DNA of 64,000 bases, from contig NZ_JACCBT010000001.1 of NCBI RefSeq assembly GCF_013409045.1, positions 3,100,001 to 3,164,000 on the forward strand, read 5' to 3'. Shown piece by piece: positions 49,761 to 59,322 of the stretch (the stretch's first letter is position 1; each line of letters opens with the position of its first letter). The notes beneath the pieces were generated by a model. It saw only the letters and a list, made by a program, of their open reading frames with translations. It searched no databases and was not told the DNA's origin. The stretch comes from Actinomadura citrea. Its GTDB lineage: Bacteria > Actinomycetota > Actinomycetes > Streptosporangiales > Streptosporangiaceae. The position numbers were made by a program, and so were the translations under genes.

Positions 49761-50924
49761 GTGAGTGAGCCATTGGTCGAGCGCATGCGGGGATTCGGCG
49801 AGACCATCTTTGCTGAGATGTCCGCACTGGCCGTCTCGACGGGATCGATCAACCTCGGCCAGGGATTTCCCGATTCCCATGGTCCGCAACCCATGCTGGA
49901 CGTCGCGATCGAGGCCATCCGGTCGGGGGCCAACCAGTACCCGCCCGGTCCCGGACTGCCCGAACTCCGGGAGGCGGTGGCGGCGCAGCGGCTGGAGCGG
50001 TACGGGCTGTCGTTCGATCCGGCGACCGAGGTGTTCGTGACGGTCGGGGCCACCGAGGGGATCGCCGCGTCCGTGCTGTCGCTGGCGGGGCCGGGCGACG
50101 AGGTCGTCGTGTTCGAGCCGTACTACGACTCCTACGCGGCCGTGATCGCGCTCGCCGGGGCGGTGCGCAGGCCCGTCACGCTGCGCCCGGTGGAGGGGCG
50201 CTTCACCTTCGACCCGGGCGAGCTGCGCGCCGCCGTCGGCCCGCGCACCCGGGCGATCCTGGTGAACTCGCCGCACAACCCGGCCGGCACCGTGTTCACG
50301 CGGGACGAGCTGGAGACCATCGCGGACGTCTGCCGGGAGCGCGACCTGGTGGCGATCACCGACGAGGTGTACGAGTACCTGACGTTCGACGAGACCGAGC
50401 ACATCCCGCTGGCGACGCTCGACGGCATGCGCGAGCGGACGGTGTCGGTGTCGTCCGCGGGCAAGTCGTTCTCCGTCACCGGCTGGAAGACCGGGTGGGT
50501 GACGGCGCCCGCCCCCTACATCCGGGCCGTCCAGACCGTGAAGCAGTTCCTCACCTACGCGGTCAGCGCCCCCTACCAGCGCGCCGCCGCGTACGCGCTG
50601 CGCAACGAGATCCCGTGGGTGGAGGAACTGCGCAAGTCGCTCCAGGCCAAGCGGGACCGGCTCATCACGGGCCTTGAGGCGGCCGGCTTCACGACCTGCC
50701 GTCCGCAGGGCACCTACTTCGTGCAGGCCGACATCCGCCCGCTCGGCTTCACCGACGGAAGGGAGCTGGCCCGGGCCCTGCCGGAGAAGGCGGGCGTCGT
50801 GGCGATCCCGAGCCAGGTGTTCTACGACCACGCCGAGGCGGGCGCCCACTTCGTCCGGTTCGCGTTCTGCAAGAGGGACGAGGTCATCGACGAGGCCGTG
50901 AGCCGCCTGGCGCGCCTGCGCTGA
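49761..50924 (+). CDS. PLP-dependent aminotransferase, class I/II
   Basis: This 387-residue fold-type I enzyme has NLGQGFPDSHGPQPM at the start, ANQYPPGPGLPELREAVA, VTVGATEGIAAS, NSPHNPAGTVF, the Asp/Tyr pair in AITDEVYEYLTF, and the Schiff-base lysine in VSSAGKSFSVTGWKTGWV. It resembles the kynurenine-oxoglutarate/methionine aminotransferase and DapC (N-succinyl-diaminopimelate) group of actinomycetes; the exact donor is not determined. GTG 49761 is the start and may be read from TTTAACCTTGCTGT. A methionine-linked function would fit the methanethiol genes, but this is not shown. Confidence 0.85.
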   Translation: MSEPLVERMRGFGETIFAEMSALAVSTGSINLGQGFPDSHGPQPMLDVAIEAIRSGANQYPPGPGLPELREAVAAQRLERYGLSFDPATEVFVTVGATEGIAASVLSLAGPGDEVVVFEPYYDSYAAVIALAGAVRRPVTLRPVEGRFTFDPGELRAAVGPRTRAILVNSPHNPAGTVFTRDELETIADVCRERDLVAITDEVYEYLTFDETEHIPLATLDGMRERTVSVSSAGKSFSVTGWKTGWVTAPAPYIRAVQTVKQFLTYAVSAPYQRAAAYALRNEIPWVEELRKSLQAKRDRLITGLEAAGFTTCRPQGTYFVQADIRPLGFTDGRELARALPEKAGVVAIPSQVFYDHAEAGAHFVRFAFCKRDEVIDEAVSRLARLR

Positions 50925-51040
50925 GGGATCCGCGCGGCGCGGGCGCCGTGGAGAACCGCCGGAACTTGCCGAAGAAACGGCGTTCGTTAGGCGGAATTCG
51001 CCCGTGAGCGGCGACCGCCGCGCGGGTTAGCGTCCGTCCC

Positions 51041-52015
51041 GTGACCTGGGGCCATGCAGGAGGACACGGCGGGACGCCCGGCGGCGAGCGGATCCTGATC
51101 GCCCTCGGCGGCAACGCCATGACCGCGCCGGACGGCAGCGCCACCCCGGACGCGCAGGCGGCCGCGATCGAGGCCGCGATGGCGCGGGTGGCGGACCTGG
51201 CCGCGGCGGGCGCGCGGGTCGCGCTCACGCACGGGAACGGCCCGCAGGTCGGCAACCTGCTGATCAAGAACCAGCTGGCGGCGGGCGTGGTGCCGCCCGT
51301 CCCGCTGGACTGGTGCGGCGCGCAGACCCAGGCCACCGTCGGTGTGATGATCATGAATGCGCTGGAGCGGGCGCTGGCCGCGCGGGGCGCCGCCCGCCCG
51401 GTGTCGACGGTGGTGACGCGGACGCTCGTGGACGCCTCCGACCCGGGCTTCGCGGCCCCCGCCAAGCCGATCGGCCGCTACTTCCCCGAGGCCGAGGCCC
51501 GCCGATCGATGGCGCTCGGCCAGGTGTGGAAGCGGTTCGGTGACCGGGGCTGGCGGCGCGTCGTCGCCTCACCCGAGCCGCAGGAGATCCTGGACGCCGA
51601 CGCGGCGGCCGTGCTGCTGGAGGCCGGGCACGTCGTGGTCGCCGCGGGCGGCGGGGGAGTGCCCGTGGTCCGGGCGGACGGGGCGCTGCGCGGCGTCGAG
51701 GCCGTCGTCGACAAGGACCTGGCCGCGCAGCTGCTGGCCCGCCGCCTGGAGGCGACCACCCTCGTGATCGTCACGGACGTGGAGAACGCGATGACCGGGT
51801 TCGGGACGCCGCAGGCCCGCCCGCTGCACCGCACGACGGTCGCGGAGCTGACCGGGCTGGCCGCCGCCGGGCACTTCGCCGGCGGCAGCATGGGGCCGAA
51901 GGTCGAGGCGGTGCGGCGGTTCGTCGCGGGCGGCGGGCGGCGGGCGGCGATCGCCTCGCTGGCCCGGCTCGGCGACGCCGCGCACGGCAAGGCCGGGACG
52001 GTCGTCGAGAGCTGA
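51041..52015 (+). CDS. arcC: Carbamate kinase
   Basis: This 324-residue amino-acid-kinase-family enzyme has RILIALGGNAMTAP, VALTHGNGPQVGNLLIKNQ, DWCGAQTQATVGVMI, PIGRYFPEAEA, VVAAGGGGVPVV, EAVVDKDLAAQLLA and FAGGSMGPKVEAVRRFV, the full carbamate kinase pattern. It converts carbamoyl phosphate and ADP to ATP, CO2 and ammonia. TAGCGT lies 7 nt before GTG 51041 (leaderless type). The first 16 residues are a Gly/His extension. Arginine deiminase genes are absent, so carbamoyl phosphate must come from elsewhere, most likely the AllFGH-type transferase. The ring-opening amidohydrolase gene follows after 39 nt, probably in the same transcript. Confidence 0.93.
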   Translation: MTWGHAGGHGGTPGGERILIALGGNAMTAPDGSATPDAQAAAIEAAMARVADLAAAGARVALTHGNGPQVGNLLIKNQLAAGVVPPVPLDWCGAQTQATVGVMIMNALERALAARGAARPVSTVVTRTLVDASDPGFAAPAKPIGRYFPEAEARRSMALGQVWKRFGDRGWRRVVASPEPQEILDADAAAVLLEAGHVVVAAGGGGVPVVRADGALRGVEAVVDKDLAAQLLARRLEATTLVIVTDVENAMTGFGTPQARPLHRTTVAELTGLAAAGHFAGGSMGPKVEAVRRFVAGGGRRAAIASLARLGDAAHGKAGTVVES

Positions 52016-52054
52016 CCCCGGGTAGGGACGGATCAACACAGCAGGTGAGGAGCG

Positions 52055-53167
52055 ATGACGGTGCCCGATCCGATCGAAGTCCGCAAGATCCCCATCGAGA
52101 GCGTGACCGACGCGTCCGGGCTGGCCCGGCTGATCGACGACGGCGTCCTGGAGGCCGACCGGGTCCTGGCCGTCGTCGGCAAGACCGAGGGCAACGGCGG
52201 CGTGAACGACTACACGCGGCTGCTGGCCGACCGGGCGTTCCGCGAGGTGCTCCTCGCCAAGGGCACCCGGACGGCGGACGAGGTGGCGCGGGTCCCGCTG
52301 GTGTGGTCGGGCGGCACGGACGGGGTGCTCAGCCCGCACGCGACCGTCTTCGCGACCGCCGACCCCGCCCGCGTACCCGCCTCCGACGAGCCGCGGCTGT
52401 CGGTCGGCGTCGCGATGAGCGAGGTCATCCTGCCCGAGGACATCGGCCGTCCCGCGATGGTGGAGACCGTCGCCGCCGGCGTACGCGAGGCCATGAAGAC
52501 CGCCGGGATCGACGATCCGGCCGACGTCCACTACGTGCAGACCAAGACGCCGCTGCTCACCCTCGACACGATCAACGACGCGAAGACCCGCGGCCGCGAC
52601 GTGGTCACCGAGGACACCCTCAAGTCGATGGACATCTCCAACTCCACGACCGCGCTCGGCATCGCCGTCGCGCTCGGCGAGATCGAGGCGCCGTCGGCCG
52701 AGCAGATCCACAAGGACCTGGCGCTGTACTCGTCGGTGGCGTCGTGCTCGTCCGGCGTGGAGCTGGACCGGGCGCAGATCGTGGTCGTCGGCAACGTGCG
52801 CGGCGTCGGCGGCCGGTACCGGGCCGGGCACGGTGTGATGAAGGACGCGCTCGACGCCGACGGGATCTGGGATGCCGTCCGGTCGACGGGCCTGGACCTG
52901 CCCGAACGGCCCCGCACGTCCGACCTCGGCGACCGGCTCGTCAACGTGTTCATCAAGTGCGAGGCCGACCCGGGCGGCTCGGTCCGGGGCCGCCGCAACA
53001 TCATGCTGGACGACTCCGACGTGCACTGGCACCGGCAGATCAAGGCGTGCGTCGGCGGTGTCGCCGCGTCCGTCACCGGCGACCCGGCGGTGTTCGTGTC
53101 GGTCGCGGCGGTGCACCAGGGGCCGTCCGGCGGCGGCACCGTCGCGGCCATCGCCGACCTTGGCTGA
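52055..53167 (+). CDS. Ring-opening amidohydrolase, barbiturase/cyanuric acid hydrolase family
   Basis: This 370-residue enzyme belongs to the rare AtzD/TrzD/barbiturase fold, built from three similar domains, each giving a Ser-Lys dyad. Key stretches are [16 protein letters not shown] (Lys at about 43), [53 protein letters not shown] and [17 protein letters not shown]. Members open barbiturate to ureidomalonate or cyanuric acid to carboxybiuret. Which of the two cannot be decided from sequence here. It follows carbamate kinase by 39 nt. An ATG at 52055 has AGGTGAGG upstream. The pyrimidine-type permease and molybdo-hydroxylase 24-28 kb away would fit barbiturase. Confidence 0.9.
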   Translation: MTVPDPIEVRKIPIESVTDASGLARLIDDGVLEADRVLAVVGKTEGNGGVNDYTRLLADRAFREVLLAKGTRTADEVARVPLVWSGGTDGVLSPHATVFATADPARVPASDEPRLSVGVAMSEVILPEDIGRPAMVETVAAGVREAMKTAGIDDPADVHYVQTKTPLLTLDTINDAKTRGRDVVTEDTLKSMDISNSTTALGIAVALGEIEAPSAEQIHKDLALYSSVASCSSGVELDRAQIVVVGNVRGVGGRYRAGHGVMKDALDADGIWDAVRSTGLDLPERPRTSDLGDRLVNVFIKCEADPGGSVRGRRNIMLDDSDVHWHRQIKACVGGVAASVTGDPAVFVSVAAVHQGPSGGGTVAAIADLG

Positions 53168-53238
53168 GGGCGCCGGAGACGCGGAGAGTATCCAGGGAGT
53201 AGCCCCTTGTGGCCGCCGGAGGTTATAGCCTTCCTGGC

Positions 53239-53934
53239 GTGTCCGGACTGACCATTCCCGAACCACAGTTCCCCGGGGACGACGGAAGCGCCGATCCCCG
53301 GTTGTGCGAGGCGCTCGCCGGGTACGCGTCCGGCCGCGTCGGCGTGCACACGGTGCTGCGGCGGCTTCAGGGCGCGCGGTTGCTGGTGCCGATCGTCGCC
53401 GTCCTCACCGAGGAGGAGCCCGCCGCCCCCGGCGAGCTGCGGCGGGAGAAGTCGAGCGACATGGCGCTGCCCACCCTGATCGGCGACGACGGGCGGCGCG
53501 GCGTGCTCGGCTTCACCTGCACCGAGACGATGAAGGCCTGGCGCGCCGACGCACGCCCGGTCGCGGTGCGGGCCGGCGACGCCTGCCGTGCCGCCCTCGA
53601 CGAGGGCGCGGACGCTCTGGTCGTGGACGTGGCGGGCCCGGTCCCGTTCGCCGTGGACGGGTTGCGCCTGCACCTGCTCGCCGACGGCCGCGCCGTCCCG
53701 CCGCCCCACGAGGACCCCGACATCCTCGCCGCGGTCGAGGCCGCGTTCGGCTCCGACCCCTCCGTCAGCGGGGTCCGCGTCGTCGAGGGCACCTCCGCGG
53801 AGATCGCCGTCCGGTTCGCCGTCGTCCCCGGGCACGACGAGCGCGGCACCGTCCAGCGGGTCTCCGACCGCCTCGCCGAGCTGCTGCGCGGCCGGATCGT
53901 CGGCGGCATCGAGCTGAACGTGCTGCGCAGGTAG
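53239..53934 (+). CDS. SseB-family protein
   Basis: This protein of about 231 residues has the SseB-type N-terminal domain (LLVPIVAVLTEEE, then SSDMALPTLIGDDGRRGVLGFTC) and a C-terminal alpha/beta part. SseB proteins were named for enhanced serine sensitivity in E. coli; the molecular role is unknown. The chosen GTG at 53239 comes 9 nt after TATAGCC, a leaderless arrangement. GTG 53209 with AGGGAG upstream is an alternative that adds 10 residues. A CCCGGG-type hairpin (53942-53957) follows the stop and may terminate it. Confidence 0.8.
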   Translation: MSGLTIPEPQFPGDDGSADPRLCEALAGYASGRVGVHTVLRRLQGARLLVPIVAVLTEEEPAAPGELRREKSSDMALPTLIGDDGRRGVLGFTCTETMKAWRADARPVAVRAGDACRAALDEGADALVVDVAGPVPFAVDGLRLHLLADGRAVPPPHEDPDILAAVEAAFGSDPSVSGVRVVEGTSAEIAVRFAVVPGHDERGTVQRVSDRLAELLRGRIVGGIELNVLRR

Positions 53935-54008
53935 CCCTCCACCCGGGCGGGCCCGGGGGCGCGGTAAACCGCTGGCGTCCGCCGCGGCCGCTCTGCGACG
54001 CTGGCGCC

Positions 54009-54761
54009 ATGATCGACGTTGACGCCTTCCTCACTGACGGTTACGTCCGGGTGGAGCAGGCGTTCCCCCGGGAGCTGGCCGCCGAGTGCCGCGACATCCT
54101 GTGGCGCGACACCGGCTGCGATCCCGACGACCCCGCGACGTGGACGCGTCCGGTCGTGCGGCTCGGCGACCACACCGAGGAGCCGTTCCGGGCCGCCGTG
54201 AACACCGGCGCACTGCGTGCCGCGTTCGACGCCGTCGTCGGGAAGGGCGCCTGGCTGCCGCGCGGCGGCCTCGGCACGTTCCCGGTGCGGTTTCCCAGCG
54301 ACCAGCCGCCCGGCGACGACGGCTGGCACATCGACGCGAGCTTCCCCGGCGACGACCCGGCCGACTTCATGTCCTACCGGGTGAACGCCGCGTCGAAGGG
54401 CCGCGCGCTGCTGATGCTGTTCCTGTTCTCCGACGTGGGGGAGGACGACGGGCCGACCCGCATCCGCGTCGGCTCCCATCTGGACGTCCCGCCGATCCTG
54501 GAGCCCGCGGGGGAGGCGGGCCTCACGTTCATCGACCTGGCGGGCAGGGCCGTCCCCGCGACCGAGCACCGCCCGCTCGCCTTCGCCACGGGGCAGGCGG
54601 GCGACGTGTACCTGTGCCACCCGTTCCTGGTGCACGCCGCGCAGGCGCACCGGGGCGCCGTCCCCCGGTTCATGGCACAGCCGCCCCTGCACCCGGCGGG
54701 GCCGCTTCCCCCGACGTCCCCCGTGCGGGTCGCGATCGACCGAGCCCTCGGCCGGTCCTGA
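54009..54761 (+). CDS. Phytanoyl-CoA dioxygenase-family (PhyH) Fe(II)/2-oxoglutarate enzyme
   Basis: This 250-residue protein starts MIDVDAFLTDGYVRVEQAFP, typical of PhyH-like oxygenases. The iron triad is visible as His and Asp in GWHIDASFPG (about residue 105) and the distal His in LCHPFLVHAAQ, with RFMAQPPLH supplying the 2-oxoglutarate-binding region. It hydroxylates an unknown small molecule. Short spacing to the upstream gene (74 nt) and a leaderless-type CTGGCGCCATG suggest its own promoter. Family members act on phytanoyl-CoA, ectoine, phosphonates or antibiotics. Confidence 0.85.
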   Translation: MIDVDAFLTDGYVRVEQAFPRELAAECRDILWRDTGCDPDDPATWTRPVVRLGDHTEEPFRAAVNTGALRAAFDAVVGKGAWLPRGGLGTFPVRFPSDQPPGDDGWHIDASFPGDDPADFMSYRVNAASKGRALLMLFLFSDVGEDDGPTRIRVGSHLDVPPILEPAGEAGLTFIDLAGRAVPATEHRPLAFATGQAGDVYLCHPFLVHAAQAHRGAVPRFMAQPPLHPAGPLPPTSPVRVAIDRALGRS

Positions 54762-54789
54762 CGCCGGGACGAGGGCGTAGCGGCCAGGG

Positions 54790-54961
54790 CCTGTCTCGAA
54801 GTGGCCTCGGGCACGCGCGCGAACGCGTGACCTGCCCGGTGCGGCGAAGCCGGAGGCGAGCGAAACCGGGCTGATCGCGAAGCGATGCCGCGTTCGCCCA
54901 GGTCCGGTCACGTAGCGAGCCGCCAGGCGAGCGAAGTGGGCCGGGACTGTGAAAACACAGC
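54790..54961. repeat. Structured intergenic element rich in GCGAGCG motifs
   Basis: The 200-nt gap between the phyH and DUF2332 genes is not coding but is full of short related motifs: GGCGAGCGAAA, ATCGCGAAGCGAT (a self-complementary hairpin), TAGCGAG and GGCGAGCGAAG. It ends with CTGTGAAAACACAG, a perfect 5-bp stem with an AAAA loop that abuts the stop codon of the DUF2332 gene. The makeup suggests a dispersed intergenic repeat (REP/ERIC-like). Only one copy is present in this window. Confidence 0.55.
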
Positions 54962-56023
54962 CTAGAACCAGGTGGTGGGGAGGCCGTGGGACGGGCCCTC
55001 GCCGAGGATCACCGGCTCCCCGCCCGGCCACAGCCGCAGCGTCACGACGTGCAGGACGTTCAGCCGTGAGGCGTCGCGCCCCTCGAACGACAGGTGCGCC
55101 ACGGGCGCGTCGGGGGTGGCCGCCGCCCCGGCCCGCTCGATGCTCCGGTCGACGCGCGCGGCCTCGTCCCGCGACATGTACGCGCGCATCGTCGAGTGCC
55201 ACACGACCGTGGCGACGCCCTGCTCGGGGGCCAGCCCGTCCAGGAAGTCCGCCGCGCCCGCCTTCACGACCGTCGCGGGTACCCGCGCGGCGACCTCGAA
55301 CGCCGCCCGCAGCCGCGCCACCCGCGCCGCCTGGTCGGGCCACACGTACGACAGGAGCCGCTGCCGCCCGGCGGGCGAGGTCGTGTCCAGCGGGTTCGGG
55401 TCGCATCCCCGCCGCTCGGCGATGGCGAGCGGCGCGCCCACCGGGGGAAGGCCCCGCCAGGCGTCCGGCAGGACGACCGGCGACTCCGGCCCGTACGCAC
55501 CGCTCTCGTGCAGGAACCGGAACCGGTCGGCGCGCAGGTTCAGGCCCGCGCTGGCCCCGATCTCCAGCAGCCTGACCGGCAGGGAGGGCGCCGGGGTGCG
55601 CGTGGGACGGCAGGCGTCCGCGATCGTGAGGAGTCCGCCGACGAGCGGCGCCGACCGCCCGACCTCGTTGGTCTGCGGCGGGTCGAGGAGGCCGTCGCGG
55701 ATCTCGGCCGCGTGCCCGGCCAGCACGTCCCGGAACGCGGGCCAGGCCTGCAGCGGGTCCTCCGTCCCGCCGGCGGTCGGGTAGTGCGCGGCCAGTTCCG
55801 GCACCCGTCCCTCAAGGACGAGCCGGTGCACCGTCCCCAGCATGCCCAGGATGTATCCGGTCTCCGTGCGCTCCCCGAGCACACCCGTCACGACCTTGCC
55901 CGGATCGTCCGCCGCCCGCGTGAGCAGTTCGGCGTACATCGGCGACCCCAGCTGGGCGGATGCCCGCGCCTGGGCCAGCAGCGCCCGCCTGGTCTCGGCC
56001 CCTTCCGAACCGGCTCTCCTCAT
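54962..56023 (-). CDS. DUF2332 family protein
   Basis: This 353-residue protein has the DUF2332 pattern: [16 protein letters not shown] near the start, then [58 protein letters not shown] in parts and [12 protein letters not shown]. The [11 protein letters not shown] stretch looks like an S-adenosylmethionine-binding motif I, so a methyltransferase-like fold is possible. Function is unknown. ATG 56023 has GGAGGTGG upstream and was preferred to GTG 56029. It is divergent from aroC. Confidence 0.85.
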   Translation of the reverse strand: MRRAGSEGAETRRALLAQARASAQLGSPMYAELLTRAADDPGKVVTGVLGERTETGYILGMLGTVHRLVLEGRVPELAAHYPTAGGTEDPLQAWPAFRDVLAGHAAEIRDGLLDPPQTNEVGRSAPLVGGLLTIADACRPTRTPAPSLPVRLLEIGASAGLNLRADRFRFLHESGAYGPESPVVLPDAWRGLPPVGAPLAIAERRGCDPNPLDTTSPAGRQRLLSYVWPDQAARVARLRAAFEVAARVPATVVKAGAADFLDGLAPEQGVATVVWHSTMRAYMSRDEAARVDRSIERAGAAATPDAPVAHLSFEGRDASRLNVLHVVTLRLWPGGEPVILGEGPSHGLPTTWF

Positions 56024-56099
56024 CGCCACCTCCGCGAGGAGCCTCTCAGATGCTGGACCCCGTCACGGGCGGGCGCGCGGAGTCAATAGGATTCGTCCC

Positions 56100-57278
56100 A
56101 TGCTGCGATGGTTGACTGCGGGGGAGTCCCATGGCCCGGCTCTGACCGCGATCGTGGAGGGGCTGCCGGCCGGTGTGCGCGTGACCTCGGGGGACATCGC
56201 CGAGGAGTTGCGCCGCCGGAGGCTCGGCCACGGGCGGGGCGCCCGGATGAAGTTCGAGCAGGACCAGGTCACGATCATCGGCGGCGTCCGGCACGGGGTG
56301 ACGCTCGGCGGGCCGGTCGCGATCGAGGTCGGCAACACCGAGTGGCCCAAGTGGGAGACGGTCATGTCGGCCGACCCCGTGGACGCCGACGTCCTCGCGG
56401 CCCAGGCCAGGAACGCCCCGCTGTCGCAGCCGAGGCCCGGCCACGCCGACCTGGTCGGCATGCAGAAGTACGGCTTCGACGACGCCCGGCCCGTCCTGGA
56501 GCGGGCGAGCGCCCGCGAGACGGCCGCGCGGGTCGCGCTCGGCACCGTCGCCAAGGCGTTCCTCAAGCAGGCCCTCGGCGTGGACGTCCTGAGCCACGTG
56601 ATCGCGCTGGGCGAGGTCGAGGCCCCCGAGGGCGTCCTGCCGGAGCCCGGCGACCTGGCGCGGGTGGACGAGAGCCCGGTGCGCTGCTTCGACGGCGAGG
56701 CGTCGGCGCGGATGGTCGCGCACATCGACGAGACCAAGAAGGCCGGCGACACCCTCGGCGGCGTGGTGGAGGTCCTCGCCTACGGGCTCCCGCCCGGCCT
56801 CGGCAGCCACGTCCACTGGGACCGGCGCCTGGACTCCCGGCTCGCCGGCATCCTCATGGGCATCCAGGCGATCAAGGGCGTGGAGCTCGGCGACGGGTTC
56901 ACCACCGCCCGGCGGCCCGGCTCGCGGGCGCACGACGAGATCGACGCGACCCCCGACGGGATCCGCCGCCGCACCAACCGGGCCGGCGGCGTCGAGGGCG
57001 GCATGACCACCGGCGAGGTGCTGCGCGTACGGGCCGCGATGAAGCCGATCTCGACCGTCCCGCGGCGGCTCGACACGATCGACGTCACGACCGGCGAGCC
57101 CGCCAAGGCGATCAACCAGCGCAGCGACGTGACGGCCGTCCCGGCCGCCGGGGTGGTCGCCGAGGCGATGGTCGCGCTCGTCCTCGCGGACGCGGCGCTG
57201 GAGAAGTTTGGCGGCGACTCCGCCGAGGAGACCGCCCGCAACCTGCGCGGATACCTGTCCTCTCTGACGATCAAGTGA
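56100..57278 (+). CDS. aroC: Chorismate synthase
   Basis: This 392-residue enzyme makes chorismate from EPSP using reduced FMN. It contains [20 protein letters not shown], the [16 protein letters not shown] segment, [31 protein letters not shown] in parts, and [11 protein letters not shown] near the end. The usual GRHDPC motif is replaced by [15 protein letters not shown], the usual actinobacterial form. A TAGGATTCGTCCCATG arrangement gives a leaderless-type start at 56100. It heads a four-gene shikimate operon. The FMN it needs links it loosely to the rib operon. Confidence 0.96.
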   Translation: MLRWLTAGESHGPALTAIVEGLPAGVRVTSGDIAEELRRRRLGHGRGARMKFEQDQVTIIGGVRHGVTLGGPVAIEVGNTEWPKWETVMSADPVDADVLAAQARNAPLSQPRPGHADLVGMQKYGFDDARPVLERASARETAARVALGTVAKAFLKQALGVDVLSHVIALGEVEAPEGVLPEPGDLARVDESPVRCFDGEASARMVAHIDETKKAGDTLGGVVEVLAYGLPPGLGSHVHWDRRLDSRLAGILMGIQAIKGVELGDGFTTARRPGSRAHDEIDATPDGIRRRTNRAGGVEGGMTTGEVLRVRAAMKPISTVPRRLDTIDVTTGEPAKAINQRSDVTAVPAAGVVAEAMVALVLADAALEKFGGDSAEETARNLRGYLSSLTIK

Positions 57279-57286
57279 GCGGTGCC

Positions 57287-57796
57287 ATGCGACCGAAGGC
57301 AGTCATCATCGGGCCGCCCGGCTCGGGCAAGTCCACGATCGGCGCCGCGCTCGCCGGCCGTCTCGGCGTCACGCTGCGCGACACCGACGCCGACATCGAG
57401 CGGGCGGCGGGCAAGCCGATCGGCGAGATCTTCATCGACGACGGCGAGGAGCGCTTCCGCGAGCTGGAGCGCGCCGCCGTCGCCGAGGCGCTGGCCGGGC
57501 ACGAGGGCGTCGTCGCGCTCGGCGGCGGCGCCGTCCTTGCGGCCGAGACGCAGGACCTGCTCGCCGGGCACACCGTGATCTACCTGCGGGTGGGCCTGTC
57601 GGAGGCGATCAAGCGGGTCGGCCTGGCGTCGGCGCGGCCGCTGCTCGTGCTGAACCCGCGCAGCCAGATGCGCAAGCTCCTGGAGGAGCGGCTCCCGATC
57701 TACGAGCGGCTCGGCGGCGTGCACGTCGACACCGACGGCCGCGAGCCCGCCGACATCGTGGAAGAGGTCGTGAAGGCCCTGGAGGGTGAAGCGTGA
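57287..57796 (+). CDS. aroK: Shikimate kinase
   Basis: This 169-residue kinase phosphorylates shikimate at O3. It has the P-loop IIGPPGSGKSTIG, the shikimate-binding LRDTDADIERAAGKPIGEIF and RFRELERAAV, GGGAVLAAE and the lid arginine in ASARPLLVLNPR. ATG 57287 was used. GTG 57275, which overlaps the aroC stop, would add four residues. The 3' end overlaps aroB by 4 nt (GTGA). Confidence 0.94.
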   Translation: MRPKAVIIGPPGSGKSTIGAALAGRLGVTLRDTDADIERAAGKPIGEIFIDDGEERFRELERAAVAEALAGHEGVVALGGGAVLAAETQDLLAGHTVIYLRVGLSEAIKRVGLASARPLLVLNPRSQMRKLLEERLPIYERLGGVHVDTDGREPADIVEEVVKALEGEA

Positions 57797-58866
57797 CGCG
57801 GGCGCGGGTGCACGTCGGCGGCGCCGATCCCTACGACGTCGTCATCGGGACGGGCGTCCTCGGTGAACTGCCCGCCATGATCGGAGACCGGGCCCGGACC
57901 GTCGCCGTCGTCCACGCCGAGGGGCTGCCGGAGATCGCCCGCCCCGTGTGCGGGGCGCTCGAACAGGCCGGGTACGCCGTGCACGCGCTGCCCGTCCCGG
58001 ACGGCGAGGCCGCCAAGGAGGTCGGCGTCCTCGCCGGGCTCTGGTCGTCCTTCGCCCGCCTCGGCATGACCCGGACGGACGTCGTCGTCGGCGTCGGCGG
58101 CGGCGCCACCACCGACCTCGCCGGGTTCGCGGCGGCCTCGTGGCTGCGCGGCGTGCGGGCGGTGCTCGTCCCGACGACGCTGCTCGGCATGGTGGACGCG
58201 GCGGTCGGCGGCAAGACCGGCATCAACGTCCCCGAGGGCAAGAACCTCGTCGGCGCGTTCCACCCGCCCGCCGGCGTCCTGTGCGACCTGGCCACGCTGG
58301 TGACGATGCCGCGCGAGGACTACATCAGCGGCCTCGCCGAGATCATCAAGGCCGGGTTCATCGCCGACCCGGAGATCCTCGCCCTGGTCGAGGCCGACCC
58401 GAAGGGCGCCGCGGCCCCCGACGGCCCGCACACCCGCGAACTGGTCGAACGGGCCGTGCGGGTCAAGGCCGGCGTCGTGTCGGCCGACCTGAGGGAGGGC
58501 GGTCTCCGCGAGATCCTGAACTACGGCCACACCCTCGCGCACGCCATCGAGAAGAACGAGGACTACCGGTTCCGGCACGGCCACGCCGTCGCGATCGGCA
58601 TGGTGTTCGCCGCCGAACTGTCCCGCCTCGCCGGGCGGCTGCCCGCCGACGTCGTCCGGCGGCACCGGGACGTCCTGGAGTCCGTGGGCCTGCCGGTCTC
58701 CTACGCCGCCGACTGGCCCGGCCTGCGCGCCACCATGACCATCGACAAGAAGTCGCGGGGCGCCACGCTCCGGTTCGTCGTCCTCGACGGCATCGCCGAG
58801 CCGGGCCGCCTCGAAGGCCCCGACGAGGACCTGCTCGCCGCCGCCTACCGGGAGATCGCCCGATGA
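57793..58866 (+). CDS. aroB: 3-dehydroquinate synthase
   Basis: This 357-residue NAD- and metal-dependent enzyme cyclises DAHP to 3-dehydroquinate. It has GVGGGATTDLAGFAAASWLRG, the active-site VPTTLLGMVDAAVGGKTGIN, LAEIIKAGFIADPEI and metal-site histidines in LNYGHTLAHAIEKNE and RHGHAVAIGMV. GTG 57793 overlaps aroK. It overlaps aroQ by 4 nt (ATGA). Confidence 0.96.
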   Translation: MTRARVHVGGADPYDVVIGTGVLGELPAMIGDRARTVAVVHAEGLPEIARPVCGALEQAGYAVHALPVPDGEAAKEVGVLAGLWSSFARLGMTRTDVVVGVGGGATTDLAGFAAASWLRGVRAVLVPTTLLGMVDAAVGGKTGINVPEGKNLVGAFHPPAGVLCDLATLVTMPREDYISGLAEIIKAGFIADPEILALVEADPKGAAAPDGPHTRELVERAVRVKAGVVSADLREGGLREILNYGHTLAHAIEKNEDYRFRHGHAVAIGMVFAAELSRLAGRLPADVVRRHRDVLESVGLPVSYAADWPGLRATMTIDKKSRGATLRFVVLDGIAEPGRLEGPDEDLLAAAYREIAR

Positions 58867-59306
58867 CCCGCGTCCTCGTCCTGAACGGTCCCAACCTGCG
58901 CCGCCTCGGCGTCCGCGAGCCCGACACCTACGGGACGGCCAGTTTCGACGACCTGGTCGCCGTCTGCCGCGACGCCGGGCGCCGCCTCGAACTGCACGTC
59001 GAGGTCCGGCAGACCGACGACGAGGCCGAGATGATGCGCTGGCTGCACGAGGCCGCCGACGAGCGCGTCCCCGTCGTGCTGAACCCGGCCGCGTTCACGC
59101 ACTACTCCTACGCGCTGCGGGACGCGGCCGCCCAGCGCACCGCCCCGCTCATCGAGGTCCACATCACCAACCCGGCCGCCCGCGAGGAGTTCCGCCACAA
59201 CTCCGTCGTCGCCGGCGTCGCCACCGGCACCATCGCCGGCTTCGGCACCCTGTCCTACGTCCTGGCCCTCCAGGCCGTGGCCGAGCTGGTCGCCGAGAAC
59301 TCCTAG
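58863..59306 (+). CDS. aroQ: 3-dehydroquinate dehydratase, type II
   Basis: This 147-residue enzyme dehydrates 3-dehydroquinate to 3-dehydroshikimate. Type II features are VLVLNGPNLRRLGVREPDTYG (with the catalytic Tyr), VLNPAAFTHYSYALRDA, EVHITNPAAREEFRHNSV and the C-terminal helix. The first motif normally reads NLNLLG; here it is NLRRLG, a mild variation. It closes the aroC-K-B-Q operon. aroE and aroA are not in this window. Confidence 0.95.
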   Translation: MTRVLVLNGPNLRRLGVREPDTYGTASFDDLVAVCRDAGRRLELHVEVRQTDDEAEMMRWLHEAADERVPVVLNPAAFTHYSYALRDAAAQRTAPLIEVHITNPAAREEFRHNSVVAGVATGTIAGFGTLSYVLALQAVAELVAENS

Positions 59307-59322
59307 CCCTCCGGCGGGGCCC

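Noticed and set aside
52055..53167. Firm call as cyanuric acid hydrolase or as barbiturase
   Set aside because: The two activities share the fold and Ser-Lys dyads. The discriminating residues cannot be judged by eye, so only the family is given, with barbiturase favoured by context.
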